A stretch of 64,000 nt of DNA from Bacillus nitratireducens (GTDB lineage Bacteria > Bacillota > Bacilli > Bacillales > Bacillaceae_G), in assembly GCF_001884135.1 (NCBI RefSeq), contig NZ_MAOC01000091.1, forward strand, positions 310,001 through 374,000, in the 5' to 3' direction. The translations under genes were made by a program, and so were the position numbers. Each line of letters starts with the position of its first letter. The stretch's first letter is position 1. Positions 43,632 to 51,829 of the stretch are shown here, in pieces. Below the pieces are notes generated by a model that saw only the letters and a list, made by a program, of their open reading frames with translations, searched no databases and was not told the DNA's origin.

Positions 43632-45728
43632 CTATTCACACTCGTACCTGTAAATCTCTTTACCGTATCCTCTATCAATTACTAAAAGTTCATTTGGATA
43701 TAGTGTCTTATGTTCCATTCCAACCTCATCCTCTGTTATAAACATTCCATCAATAATCATCCCAACTACTTGTGACTCTTTCGCTACAAATATAGATTTC
43801 GATCCATTTTTCGCTATTAATGTTACAGATTGCACCGTCTTTCTTTCTGCTCGGAATGGAATACCAAAATAGTGCTTCCACCATTTATTTTTAAGTAACT
43901 CTGGTTCGGATTGATAAAGCCAATCTTTCGCTACCTCTTGATCCCATTCATAATATAATAATGCTTTTCGGTGAAATCTCGGACGAACAATCCATCCTAA
44001 GATAATAATTCCTACTACTAAAAGTAATAAAGTGATAGGAATTACAAATTTAAAAATGAGCGCATATTTCTCAAAAAATGGTGCATTTTCTATGTGAAGT
44101 ACAATCTTTTCCTTTACTTTTTGTAATTTTGAATCATTAATCGTGATGGTAGCTTCTACGGTGCCTGTATCTGTAAAATTGAATGTGTCGGAGTAATAAG
44201 GTCGAGGATAAACGTAAATTTGATTATCATGTTGTTTTACTTCATAGTTGATTGATTGATTGGATGTGACACCAGTAGATTTTAATAGTTTCTTTACAGC
44301 CTCTTCTGTCATCGGTTTACCATCTAACTGCGGCTGTAAAATAAATGGTTTACTATTTTCCAAATTCGTTACCTTTTCTTCGTAACCTTTTGTAACAGTT
44401 TGAAGTGTTAATTTCGGTTTTATGGATGTATCAATTTTGAATTCTTTCGTCTGCCTATAAAATCCCTTTATGTTCATATGAACTTTTCCGCGTACTAACT
44501 CTTTGCCAACTTTTGTCTCATAATAAAACACATGTCTTTTATCATCCCACTTCATCGGATACTGCTTTCCGTCTATTTCTACTTCTGCTTCAAAATAAGA
44601 AATTTGAATTGGAAGCTCCGTAGGTTTTGCTTCAATAACAGCCGTTACTCCTTCGTACATTTTCTCAACATTTTTTCTATCTTTATCATCTTTGTCATAC
44701 GTAGAAACAGTATAATTAAGCGCTGGTTCAACAAGTACTTGTAACCCTTCGTTCTCCATATCTTGATCCACTTCTATCGTATATGTTCCTGGCTTAATCA
44801 CTTCCTGATTCGCTGTACTCACATGTACTATATTTCCGAATAATTTAGCTTCTCCTGGTGCATGTATGGAAAAAGAAGACTGCACTTGTAACGGTTTAGA
44901 AATTTGCATAACTTTATAATTAGACAAAGACGATGATTGTCGTACAAGCGTCATACGCTTTAATGGGAACGGCGTTGTAATTTCTATTTTTTTCCCTACT
45001 ATTTTCGTTTTGACAATTGTTTCAACCGAGGAGAATGGGTCACGATTGGCAACTAATGCTGCCACTTGATTTACACTTTTTACAATGCCATCCTCACCAC
45101 TAGATGGCATCGTAACACCATTTATCTCTTTCTTCCATATTTCTTTAAACGTATTTAGCTGTTCTTTTTCTTGCTGCCCTAAATCCTCTTCCATCGTGAT
45201 TAAGACTGGATGTAAAGAGATCTTTTTCGAATCCATTTCTTTCTTAAACTGCGCTAACTTCTGTGTAATTTGTTCTTTTCCACCAATCTTATCTTTCTCC
45301 AAATCATTAAATGCCCCGTCAGTTAATACAATAAGCCAAAATTCACGTTTCCCATCTATATCTGCTTCCTTTTTTATAGATTGCATCGCCGTTTCTACTG
45401 CGCTAAATGGAGTATTTAAATATGTTTTCCACGCCCCAATCCCCTCAATTTCTGTTTGCCTTTGATCCTTTGTTAATGAAATGTTTAATGGAGCATTCGG
45501 CTTGCTCATTGGAACGTAAGAAAATTTATCTTTCTCATCTAATAGCGCAACTAAACTTTGCAAGGCGTAATTGGCATACTTCCAGCGATCGTTATTTCTC
45601 ATGCTGCCCGAATCATCATATACAAGTGAAACGACCCTTTCCTTTGCCTCCTCTCCTTTTGCAAAAACTGAAAAAGGTAAACATATAAATAGAAACAGCA
45701 TGAACGTGGCACAAATTCGAATTTTCAT
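43632..45728 (-). CDS. Membrane-anchored VWA-domain protein
   Basis: The 698-residue form starts MKIRICATFMLFLFICLPFS (signal peptide, cleaved near Ala23), with AAAGGTGG upstream. A von Willebrand A domain follows (about 30-220) with an intact metal site: D38-x-S40-x-S42 in YDDSGSM and LTDG near 125. Next come beta-rich extracellular segments, one transmembrane helix near 556-581 (IPITLLLLVVGIIILGW) and a cytoplasmic tail of about 115 residues. It therefore spans from outside to cytoplasm and heads the operon with the tubulin-like protein. It probably anchors or senses for the filament system. Confidence 0.82.
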   Translation of the reverse strand: MKIRICATFMLFLFICLPFSVFAKGEEAKERVVSLVYDDSGSMRNNDRWKYANYALQSLVALLDEKDKFSYVPMSKPNAPLNISLTKDQRQTEIEGIGAWKTYLNTPFSAVETAMQSIKKEADIDGKREFWLIVLTDGAFNDLEKDKIGGKEQITQKLAQFKKEMDSKKISLHPVLITMEEDLGQQEKEQLNTFKEIWKKEINGVTMPSSGEDGIVKSVNQVAALVANRDPFSSVETIVKTKIVGKKIEITTPFPLKRMTLVRQSSSLSNYKVMQISKPLQVQSSFSIHAPGEAKLFGNIVHVSTANQEVIKPGTYTIEVDQDMENEGLQVLVEPALNYTVSTYDKDDKDRKNVEKMYEGVTAVIEAKPTELPIQISYFEAEVEIDGKQYPMKWDDKRHVFYYETKVGKELVRGKVHMNIKGFYRQTKEFKIDTSIKPKLTLQTVTKGYEEKVTNLENSKPFILQPQLDGKPMTEEAVKKLLKSTGVTSNQSINYEVKQHDNQIYVYPRPYYSDTFNFTDTGTVEATITINDSKLQKVKEKIVLHIENAPFFEKYALIFKFVIPITLLLLVVGIIILGWIVRPRFHRKALLYYEWDQEVAKDWLYQSEPELLKNKWWKHYFGIPFRAERKTVQSVTLIAKNGSKSIFVAKESQVVGMIIDGMFITEDEVGMEHKTLYPNELLVIDRGYGKEIYRYECE

Positions 45729-45966
45729 GATGAGGCTTCGCCACCTTTGTAGACAAATTCCTATGTTTAAATTTATGAGAGGAAACAAGATATATGACTT
45801 GTATTTTAGGACAACAGTTCACAACGAGTACATTATGTAAATAAAAATGAACTACTCCCATATTTTATTTCTAGTTTTTTCCTTATTATATATCTGAAAT
45901 AACACATAGCTTTCATACTTTTCCCGCTATAAATTCCACCACTAAAGTTTGATTTTCTTTTCAATA

Positions 45967-46013
45967 CAAGAAATAAAGAGCACGCTATAATTAGCGCACT
46001 CTTTATTTCTTCA
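45967..46013 (-). terminator. Terminator after the 111-residue hypothetical gene
   Basis: AAGAAATAAAGAG-CACGCT/AGCGCA-CTCTTTATTTCTT arms, overlapping the stop of the gene at 46003; it also shields the VWA operon from upstream read-through. Confidence 0.85.
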
Positions 46014-46338
46014 CATATACTTCAACAATCGGATTTTCCTTCTGATCTGCATGTAAACGTATATTCTCTTCCGGCGTATTATAAATGCTCGCTACCAGCA
46101 TAACTGTTAACAAATTAGGGATTTTCCCGTCACTCCCGTATTTTCGTTCAAGAGCTTCTGTATACTCGAAATCCAAATCTCCTTGCACATATGTATACAC
46201 TTCAAAACCATCTTCTAAATTACAGACTACTGTGTCTATAATATCCGCTCCTACTTGTTTCTTCATCTCTCTCCGCAATGCTTCAATAAATTCTTCCCAA
46301 GGAACTTCGTACGTCTGAAATTGGTCTGTAGATTTCAT
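46003..46338 (-). CDS. Hypothetical acidic protein, 111 residues
   Basis: Start at MKSTDQFQTY, behind GAGGAGGAAGAGAAA; the open frame continues upstream without a site. The protein is soluble, acidic and of mixed alpha/beta type (VPWEEFIEALRREMKKQVG, then TVVCNLEDGFEVYTYVQGD, then a helix NLLTVMLVASIYNTPEENI). I know no family name. It is divergent from the Gly/Cys-rich gene and separated from the VWA operon by a terminator. Confidence 0.6.
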   Translation of the reverse strand: MKSTDQFQTYEVPWEEFIEALRREMKKQVGADIIDTVVCNLEDGFEVYTYVQGDLDFEYTEALERKYGSDGKIPNLLTVMLVASIYNTPEENIRLHADQKENPIVEVYVKK

Positions 46339-46476
46339 TTTCTCTTCCTCCTCGTTATGTATCCTGTTCGTATATTTCCCCTTTCGTATAACAATTATGA
46401 TAGATAGGTCATTCGTACAAGCCGCACTTGTCCTGCTTACATATCGTATTACGGTAATGCGGAAGGAGGAAAGAAC

Positions 46477-46875
46477 ATGCATAGAAAAAAATGTTATGAT
46501 ACATGCCAACGTTATTTCGGTAAAGTTGTTCGAATTGAAGATCGTGATGGTCGCATTCACTTAGGCAAAATAATCGATGTAACAAACGATTCTGTTTGGA
46601 TTGAACCAATGCAACAGCGCTCATCTTTTGATACAGGATTCGGATATTATAACGCATATTCAAACGGTGGATGTGATATTTGCGGTGGTATTAGCAGATG
46701 TGATAACTGTGGATTTGGATGCGGTGGTGGATTCAGTGGTGGATTTAGTGGCTGTGGATGCGGCGGTCGTGGTTGCGATAGTTGTGGCTGGGGTGGCGGC
46801 GGTTGTGGCTGGGGCGTTGAACTCGGATTTGGCTTTATTTTTGGAATTACTTTGGCTGCATTATTTTTCATCTAA
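46477..46875 (+). CDS. Gly/Cys-rich protein with hydrophobic C-terminus, 132 residues
   Basis: Strong ribosome site GGAAGGAGG. Residues 1-45 form a small charged domain (YFGKVVRIEDRDGRIHLGKI, then DVTNDSVWIEP) resembling a compact SH3/KOW/Sm-like barrel. Residues 64-110 are Gly/Cys-rich with CxxC units (GGCDICGGISRCDNCGFGCGG and similar) and 12 cysteines in the whole protein. Residues 112-132 are a hydrophobic tail (ELGFGFIFGITLAALFFI). It could be a spore-coat, metal-binding or crosslinked surface protein, or a peptide precursor. I cannot name a family. Confidence 0.55.
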   Translation: MHRKKCYDTCQRYFGKVVRIEDRDGRIHLGKIIDVTNDSVWIEPMQQRSSFDTGFGYYNAYSNGGCDICGGISRCDNCGFGCGGGFSGGFSGCGCGGRGCDSCGWGGGGCGWGVELGFGFIFGITLAALFFI

Positions 46876-46881
46876 CATAGT

Positions 46882-46914
46882 AAAGAGTTGACTATCTTTA
46901 GCCAACTCTTTTTC
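46882..46914. terminator. Terminator between Gly/Cys-rich and methyltransferase genes
   Basis: AAAGAGTTG/CAACTCTTT arms with imperfect inner stem and T-run TTTTT. Confidence 0.78.
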
Positions 46915-46915
46915 T

Positions 46916-47635
46916 CTATTTTTCACATATAAAAATCCGATGTCCTAAAATATGTTGATACATAAGCAGTACTTGTTCGTGTTGCACCCACGCTTCATAC
47001 AATTCTTCTGGAATAAACGGTGATACATTCCACTCTGGCTCTTCCATATGTCCTGCAACTGTTTCTGCAATAGTTCCGCCACCTGCAATTGTAATTCTTT
47101 TAAAATTTGCTGCTTTAAATAAATGAATCCACTCATTCTCAGTTAATAATTCTTTCATACCGTATAACTGTCCAATCTTTTCTTCCTCTTTCTTCTCAAT
47201 ATGTTTTTCGGTAATCATTTCAATGACAACAAGCTTTCCGTCCTTCTGTAATACACGATAACATTCCGAAATAACCTTTTCTTTATTTGTAAACGCGAGT
47301 ATAGATTCTCCAAGTACCAGTTCAAATGAATCATTTAAACACGGTAATCCTTCTACATCGCCTTGAATCAATTGTATATTTAAACCATCAAACAACCATC
47401 TATCTTTCGCTTTTTGAATCATAATTTCATTCTTTTCAACTGCGGTCACTTTATAACCCAATTCTTTTGTCATATACGCCGCTGTTTTCCCCGTGCCACA
47501 ACCTATCTCAAGAACATTTGCTCCATGTCTAAGTGGCAATTGAGCTAATAATTGTTTTGTTAACGTAAAACCACCTGGATGAGCACTCCCTATTCCGTAA
47601 TAAGCTAAAAAATCAATGTACGAGTTTCTTTTCAT
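46916..47635 (-). CDS. Class I SAM-dependent methyltransferase
   Basis: The 239-residue protein has SAM motif I VLEIGCGTGKTAAYM near 40-54, the acidic VTAVEKNEIM near 62 and post-motifs QGDVEGLPCLNDSFELVLGES near 90-110, as in the UbiE/YcgJ methyltransferase type (Methyltransf_11). The substrate is unknown. Start ATG behind GGGAGAATCCC. It converges with the Gly/Cys-rich gene, so a functional link is not implied by operon structure. Confidence 0.85.
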   Translation of the reverse strand: MKRNSYIDFLAYYGIGSAHPGGFTLTKQLLAQLPLRHGANVLEIGCGTGKTAAYMTKELGYKVTAVEKNEIMIQKAKDRWLFDGLNIQLIQGDVEGLPCLNDSFELVLGESILAFTNKEKVISECYRVLQKDGKLVVIEMITEKHIEKKEEEKIGQLYGMKELLTENEWIHLFKAANFKRITIAGGGTIAETVAGHMEEPEWNVSPFIPEELYEAWVQHEQVLLMYQHILGHRIFICEK

Positions 47636-47685
47636 GGGATTCTCCCTTTTTTATTTTATATATTCCAGGAAGGAAGAAAAGTGCA

Positions 47686-47712
47686 TAAAAAAAGGGCGCA
47701 TCGCTCGCGCCC
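47686..47712 (-). terminator. Terminator after first oppA
   Basis: GGGCGC/GCGCCC stem, 7-base loop, seven A on the plus strand giving the U-run. Confidence 0.88.
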
Positions 47713-47718
47713 TCTCTC

Positions 47719-49413
47719 TTACTTATCTTCAGAAATATATGCCCATTTGTAGCTGTAATCTCCACCAACTGGATGGTGAATAATACCTTTTACTTTCGCT
47801 CTTTGAACAAGAGCATCGCCACGTTGATATAATGGTGCAATTACAGCATCATCAAGTAACATTTTCTCAGCTTTCAGTAAGCTATCCCAACGCTCTTTCG
47901 TTTTCGTTAATAGCTCGCCTTTACCTTTTTCTACAATTTCATCATATTTCGGATTTGAATATCCAGTTTGGTTATGAGGTCCATTTGTAACGAACATATC
48001 AATGAATGTCATTGGATCTAAGTAATCAGGTCCCCAACCAGCGTAAGATAAATCATAATCTAGATCTGATTCTAATTTTAATTTTTGTTTAAACGGTTGG
48101 TTTTTCAAATTCACTGTTAAGCCCGGTAAGTTCTTCTCAAGCTCTCCTTTTAAGAACTCACCTACTTTTTTCGCATTATCGCTATCGTAGTTTAATAGCT
48201 CTACAGTTACTTGCTCTTTTCCAAGTTCTTTTTTCGCTTTTTCCCAATGCTCTTTTGCTTTTTTCACATCTGTTTTTAAAATATCTCCGTTATCTTTACG
48301 GAAGTCTTTTCCATCTGGACTCTTCGCAAATTCTTTTGGTACTAAGTAATCTGCAGGTGTAGATCCGTCATTTAAAATTACATTCGTTAAGCCTTTTTTA
48401 TCATATGCCATTGCAATCGCTAGACGTAAATCTTTACTCTTTAACACTGTATCTTGATTAACACGTTTTTGGTTTAATCGTAAGAAGAACGTTGACGGTG
48501 TTTTTTGTGTAAAGAAATCTGGATTTGATTTATATTTATCAACCATTTCAGATGCAAGTGCTGCACGATCGATTTGTCCACTTTCATATAAGTTTACACG
48601 TGTACCGCTATCTTTTACTACGTTAAAGTTGATTTCTTCTAACTTAACTGTTTTATTATCCCAGTATTGTGCATTTTTCTTTAACTTCCAACCTTCTTCA
48701 TGTTTCCAGTCTGTTAATGTAAATGGTCCGTTGTATAACGTTGTATCTGATTCTAAACCGTATTTTTCTCCTTTTTCTTTTACGAATTTTTCATTTAACG
48801 GATAGAATGTTCCGAATGAAGTTAATTCTACAAAGTAAGGAACTGGATTTTCTAATTCTACTTCTAACGTGTAGTCATCTACAGCTTTTACACCTAACGT
48901 ATCAAGTGGTGCTTTTCCATCATTAATTGCTTTTGCGTTCTTTAAATCAAACATAATGTATGCATATTCAGCTGCTGTATTTTTATCTACCGCACGTTTC
49001 CAAGCAAACACGAAATCTTTCGCTGTTACAGGGTCTCCATTTGACCATTTCGCATTTTTATTTAATGTGAATGTATATTTTTTACCATCATCACTCTTTT
49101 TATATGATTCAGCAACCCCTGGTGCTGCTTTATTATCTTTATCAAGTCGATATAAACCTTCCATTACGTTGTTTAAAGCAAGAAACGATACTTGGTCTGT
49201 TGCTTTTGAAGAATCCATAGATGGAATCTCTTGGCTCTCCGTTAAATTAAGTACTTGCTTTGCAGCTAATTTTCCGCCTTCTTTTTCGCCACTTTTCGGC
49301 GTTGTGCTTGCCTTATCTTTATCCCCTGATCCCGAGCAAGCTGTTAATGCCATACTCATTACTAGAACTGGTGCTACAACCGCTGTTAATTTTGTCATCT
49401 TTTTTCTCTTCAT
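47719..49413 (-). CDS. oppA: Oligopeptide-binding lipoprotein (OppA), paralogue 1
   Basis: The 564-residue extracellular solute-binding protein of family 5 has a lipoprotein signal with lipobox ALTAC (Cys26), then the SBP_bac_5 core: NNVMEGLYRLD near 85, AKWSNGDPVTAKDFVFAWKR near 122 and QTGYSNPKYDEIVEKGKGE near 482. It captures peptides outside the cell for an Opp permease that is not encoded here. It is the most divergent of three tandem paralogues. GGGGAGGG precedes ATG. Own promoter at 49504-49531. Confidence 0.93.
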   Translation of the reverse strand: MKRKKMTKLTAVVAPVLVMSMALTACSGSGDKDKASTTPKSGEKEGGKLAAKQVLNLTESQEIPSMDSSKATDQVSFLALNNVMEGLYRLDKDNKAAPGVAESYKKSDDGKKYTFTLNKNAKWSNGDPVTAKDFVFAWKRAVDKNTAAEYAYIMFDLKNAKAINDGKAPLDTLGVKAVDDYTLEVELENPVPYFVELTSFGTFYPLNEKFVKEKGEKYGLESDTTLYNGPFTLTDWKHEEGWKLKKNAQYWDNKTVKLEEINFNVVKDSGTRVNLYESGQIDRAALASEMVDKYKSNPDFFTQKTPSTFFLRLNQKRVNQDTVLKSKDLRLAIAMAYDKKGLTNVILNDGSTPADYLVPKEFAKSPDGKDFRKDNGDILKTDVKKAKEHWEKAKKELGKEQVTVELLNYDSDNAKKVGEFLKGELEKNLPGLTVNLKNQPFKQKLKLESDLDYDLSYAGWGPDYLDPMTFIDMFVTNGPHNQTGYSNPKYDEIVEKGKGELLTKTKERWDSLLKAEKMLLDDAVIAPLYQRGDALVQRAKVKGIIHHPVGGDYSYKWAYISEDK

Positions 49414-49503
49414 TTTTTTGTACCCTCCCCAATTATATGTACGATATTAACATTTAGAGATTCTCTATTAACTTTCGTTATCAGAAAATTCTTATTAATT
49501 AAT

Positions 49504-49531
49504 ATTCTACTATTTTTTTGAGTTTTGTAAA
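49504..49531 (-). promoter_or_regulatory. Promoter of oppA paralogue 1
   Basis: Minus strand TTTACA, 16 bases, TAGAAT. Identical -35 and -10 hexamers with the same spacer length occur before paralogues 2 and 3. Confidence 0.75.
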
Positions 49532-49783
49532 GTAGTTTTGTAAATTTTCTAAATATTTATTTTTTTATGATAGTAACTTGTTATTTTACTATTACTACTA
49601 TATGAATTATCCCCCATCTACTATATGTAAACATACCTCCTCTTATTCTTCTCTATCGCTAAGTTCTATATTTTTCTTATAAAAATGATATCACTAGCTG
49701 TCTTATTGAATCCCTTCTACTATTCCTACAGTCAAACTTTAAAAGTGGCCTCAAAATTCCCATGTGCTTATTCTCCTATTCAT

Positions 49784-49827
49784 AAAAAAAGCATTTCAAA
49801 AGCATATTAGCCACTTTTGAAATGCTT
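49784..49827 (-). terminator. Terminator after oppA paralogue 2
   Basis: GCATTTCAAAAG/CTTTTGAAATGC arms with seven A before them on the plus strand. Confidence 0.88.
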
Positions 49828-49832
49828 TCATA

Positions 49833-51548
49833 TTATTTCTTGCCGCCATCCTCAGTTACATACGCCCACTTAAAGCTATATTCTGGACTAATGTTGTGTT
49901 TCACAATTCCTTTGACATTCGATTTCATTACATATGCTCTTCCTGTTTGATATAAAGGAACTAATCCTGCATCTTCTTCAAGGAATAATTTTTCTGCTTT
50001 TCCTAACGTTTCCCAACGTTTCTTCGGATCAGACAATAATTCATTACCTGCTTTTTGTACCATTTCATCATATTTCGGATTTGAATAACTCATTTGGTTA
50101 TATGGGCTCTTCGATTCAAACATATCAATAAATGTCATTGGATCCGAATAATCTGGGCTCCAACCTGCAAACGAAACTTCATAATCTTGCGCTGACTCTA
50201 ATTTTAATTTTTGTTTGAATGGCTGAATTTTCGTGGTAACTGTTACACCTTTTAAATTTTTCTCAATTTGATCTTTAAAGTAATCAGCAATCTTTTTCGC
50301 AGTTCCATCATCATAGCTTAGTAATTCAATTGTAACTTGATCTTTTCCAAGTTCTTTTTTCGCTTCTTCCCAAGCTGCTGCGCCTTTTTTCGTATCATAT
50401 TTTAGACCATTTTTAAATGTATCTTGATAATCTTTACCATCCGGCCCTGTCGCAAGCCCTTTTGGAACCAATTGATCCGTTGCTTTTGATCCATTATTTA
50501 ATATAACGTTTGCTAAACCTTTTTTATCAATTGATAATGCGATTGCTTCACGAAGTTTTTTGCTCTTTAACGGTGTATCTTGTCCGTTACGCTTTTGATT
50601 TAAACGTAAGAAGTACGTACTTGCTTCTGAATACTCACCATATTCATCTTTGTTCGATTTATATTTATCTACAAATTCTCCTGATAATAATGTAAAGTCA
50701 ATCGATCCTGTATCATATAAATTTACTTTTGTAGCCACTTCTTTTACAACGCTGTAATTAATTTCTTCTAATTTCACAGTCTTATTATCCCAATATTTAT
50801 CATTTTTCTTCAGCTGCCAACCTTGTTCATGTTTCCACGATGCCATTACAAATGGCCCGTTATACAATGTTGTATCTGCTTCTAAACCAAACTTCTCTCC
50901 TTTTTCTTTTACGAACTTTTCATTTAAAGGATAATATGACGGGAATGCTAATAGATTTAAGAAGTACGGTACCGGTTTTTCTAATTCTACTTCTAGTGTA
51001 TAATCATCTACCGCCTTCGCTCCTAATTCAGTTCCAGGTTTTTCTCCTTTATTAATCGCTTCTGCATTTTTAATATAGTAAGCAATAAATGCATATTCTG
51101 CAGCTGTGTTTTTATCAAGTAAGCGCTGCCATCCAAACACGAAATCTTTTGCTGTTACAGGATCTCCATTTGACCATTTCGCATCTTTACGCAGTTTAAA
51201 CGTATATTTTTTGCCATCTTCGCTTTTCGTACTAGATTCCGCAGCAGCCGGAATAGGCTTATTATTTTTATCAAGACGGTATAACCCTTCCATCGTGTTC
51301 CCTAAAATTTGTGCCCCTAATGTATCAGTAGATTTAGAAGTGTCCATCGTCGGAATCTCTTGGTTTTCCGTACGATTTAATACTTGCTTCGCTGCATATT
51401 TAATATCAGATTTTTTTTCTTCCCCACTATTAGATGTAGTAGTCGTTTTCTTTTCCCCACCTGACCCAGAGCATGCTGTCAATGCAACGCTCATTGCTAA
51501 AACTGGTACTACAACCGCTGTTAACTTTTTCATCTTTTTTCTCTTCAT
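49833..51548 (-). CDS. oppA: Oligopeptide-binding lipoprotein (OppA), paralogue 2
   Basis: Start at MKRKKMKKLTAVVVP, behind AGGGAGGGTATAAA, 571 residues; the longer frame is upstream leader. The lipobox is ALTAC and the SBP_bac_5 core is as in the neighbours (MEGLYRLDKNN, AKWSNGDPVTAKDFVFGWQR, QMSYSNPKYDEMVQKAG). It is closer to paralogue 3 than to paralogue 1: the KPIPAAAESSTKSEDGKKYT stretch is identical in both. It lacks any permease gene nearby, so it must share one encoded elsewhere. Own promoter and terminator. Confidence 0.93.
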   Translation of the reverse strand: MKRKKMKKLTAVVVPVLAMSVALTACSGSGGEKKTTTTSNSGEEKKSDIKYAAKQVLNRTENQEIPTMDTSKSTDTLGAQILGNTMEGLYRLDKNNKPIPAAAESSTKSEDGKKYTFKLRKDAKWSNGDPVTAKDFVFGWQRLLDKNTAAEYAFIAYYIKNAEAINKGEKPGTELGAKAVDDYTLEVELEKPVPYFLNLLAFPSYYPLNEKFVKEKGEKFGLEADTTLYNGPFVMASWKHEQGWQLKKNDKYWDNKTVKLEEINYSVVKEVATKVNLYDTGSIDFTLLSGEFVDKYKSNKDEYGEYSEASTYFLRLNQKRNGQDTPLKSKKLREAIALSIDKKGLANVILNNGSKATDQLVPKGLATGPDGKDYQDTFKNGLKYDTKKGAAAWEEAKKELGKDQVTIELLSYDDGTAKKIADYFKDQIEKNLKGVTVTTKIQPFKQKLKLESAQDYEVSFAGWSPDYSDPMTFIDMFESKSPYNQMSYSNPKYDEMVQKAGNELLSDPKKRWETLGKAEKLFLEEDAGLVPLYQTGRAYVMKSNVKGIVKHNISPEYSFKWAYVTEDGGKK

Positions 51549-51638
51549 TTTTATACCCTCCCTAATTATATGTACATTACCAACCCTTGAGAGACCCCTT
51601 GTCAATGATTTACTTTTCAGAAAATTATAACTAATGTT

Positions 51639-51666
51639 ATTCTACTCTTTTTTTCGCGTTTGTAAA
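51639..51666 (-). promoter_or_regulatory. Promoter of oppA paralogue 2
   Basis: Minus strand TTTACA-16-TAGAAT, same hexamers and spacing as before paralogues 1 and 3, with flanking bases GAG before the -10. Confidence 0.75.
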
Positions 51667-51776
51667 TAGTTTTATTTTAAATATTCTGATTTTAATCTTC
51701 ATAAATTAGTATGATTTATCCCCCATCTACTATATGTACGTACTATACGCCTTATTCTTCTCTATTTAACTGAATT

Positions 51777-51821
51777 AAAAAAAGCATTTCAAAGTAGCTA
51801 AGCTACTTTAAAATGCTTTTT
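51777..51821 (-). terminator. Terminator after oppA paralogue 3
   Basis: Long hairpin AAAGCATTTCAAAGTAGCT/AGCTACTTTAAAATGCTTT with one mismatch; similar in sequence to the paralogue 2 terminator. Confidence 0.88.
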
Positions 51822-51829
51822 TAACTCTA

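Larger units (their letters stand above)
49414..49832. other. Intergenic region between oppA paralogues 1 and 2
   Basis: 419 bases: leader and promoter of paralogue 1 at its left, terminator of paralogue 2 at its right end, and AT-rich filler between (about 49540-49780) where I see no gene or further site. Confidence 0.6.

Noticed and set aside
46400-46448. Sigma-K promoter for the Gly/Cys-rich gene
   Set aside because: CATATCGTA at 46440-46448 matches the -10, but no -35 lies at 14-17 bases and no GerE box was found; too weak to list.
46647-46871. Proline-rich minus-strand frame
   Set aside because: Pro-rich composition is only the complement of the Gly-rich coding of the plus-strand gene; no ribosome site.
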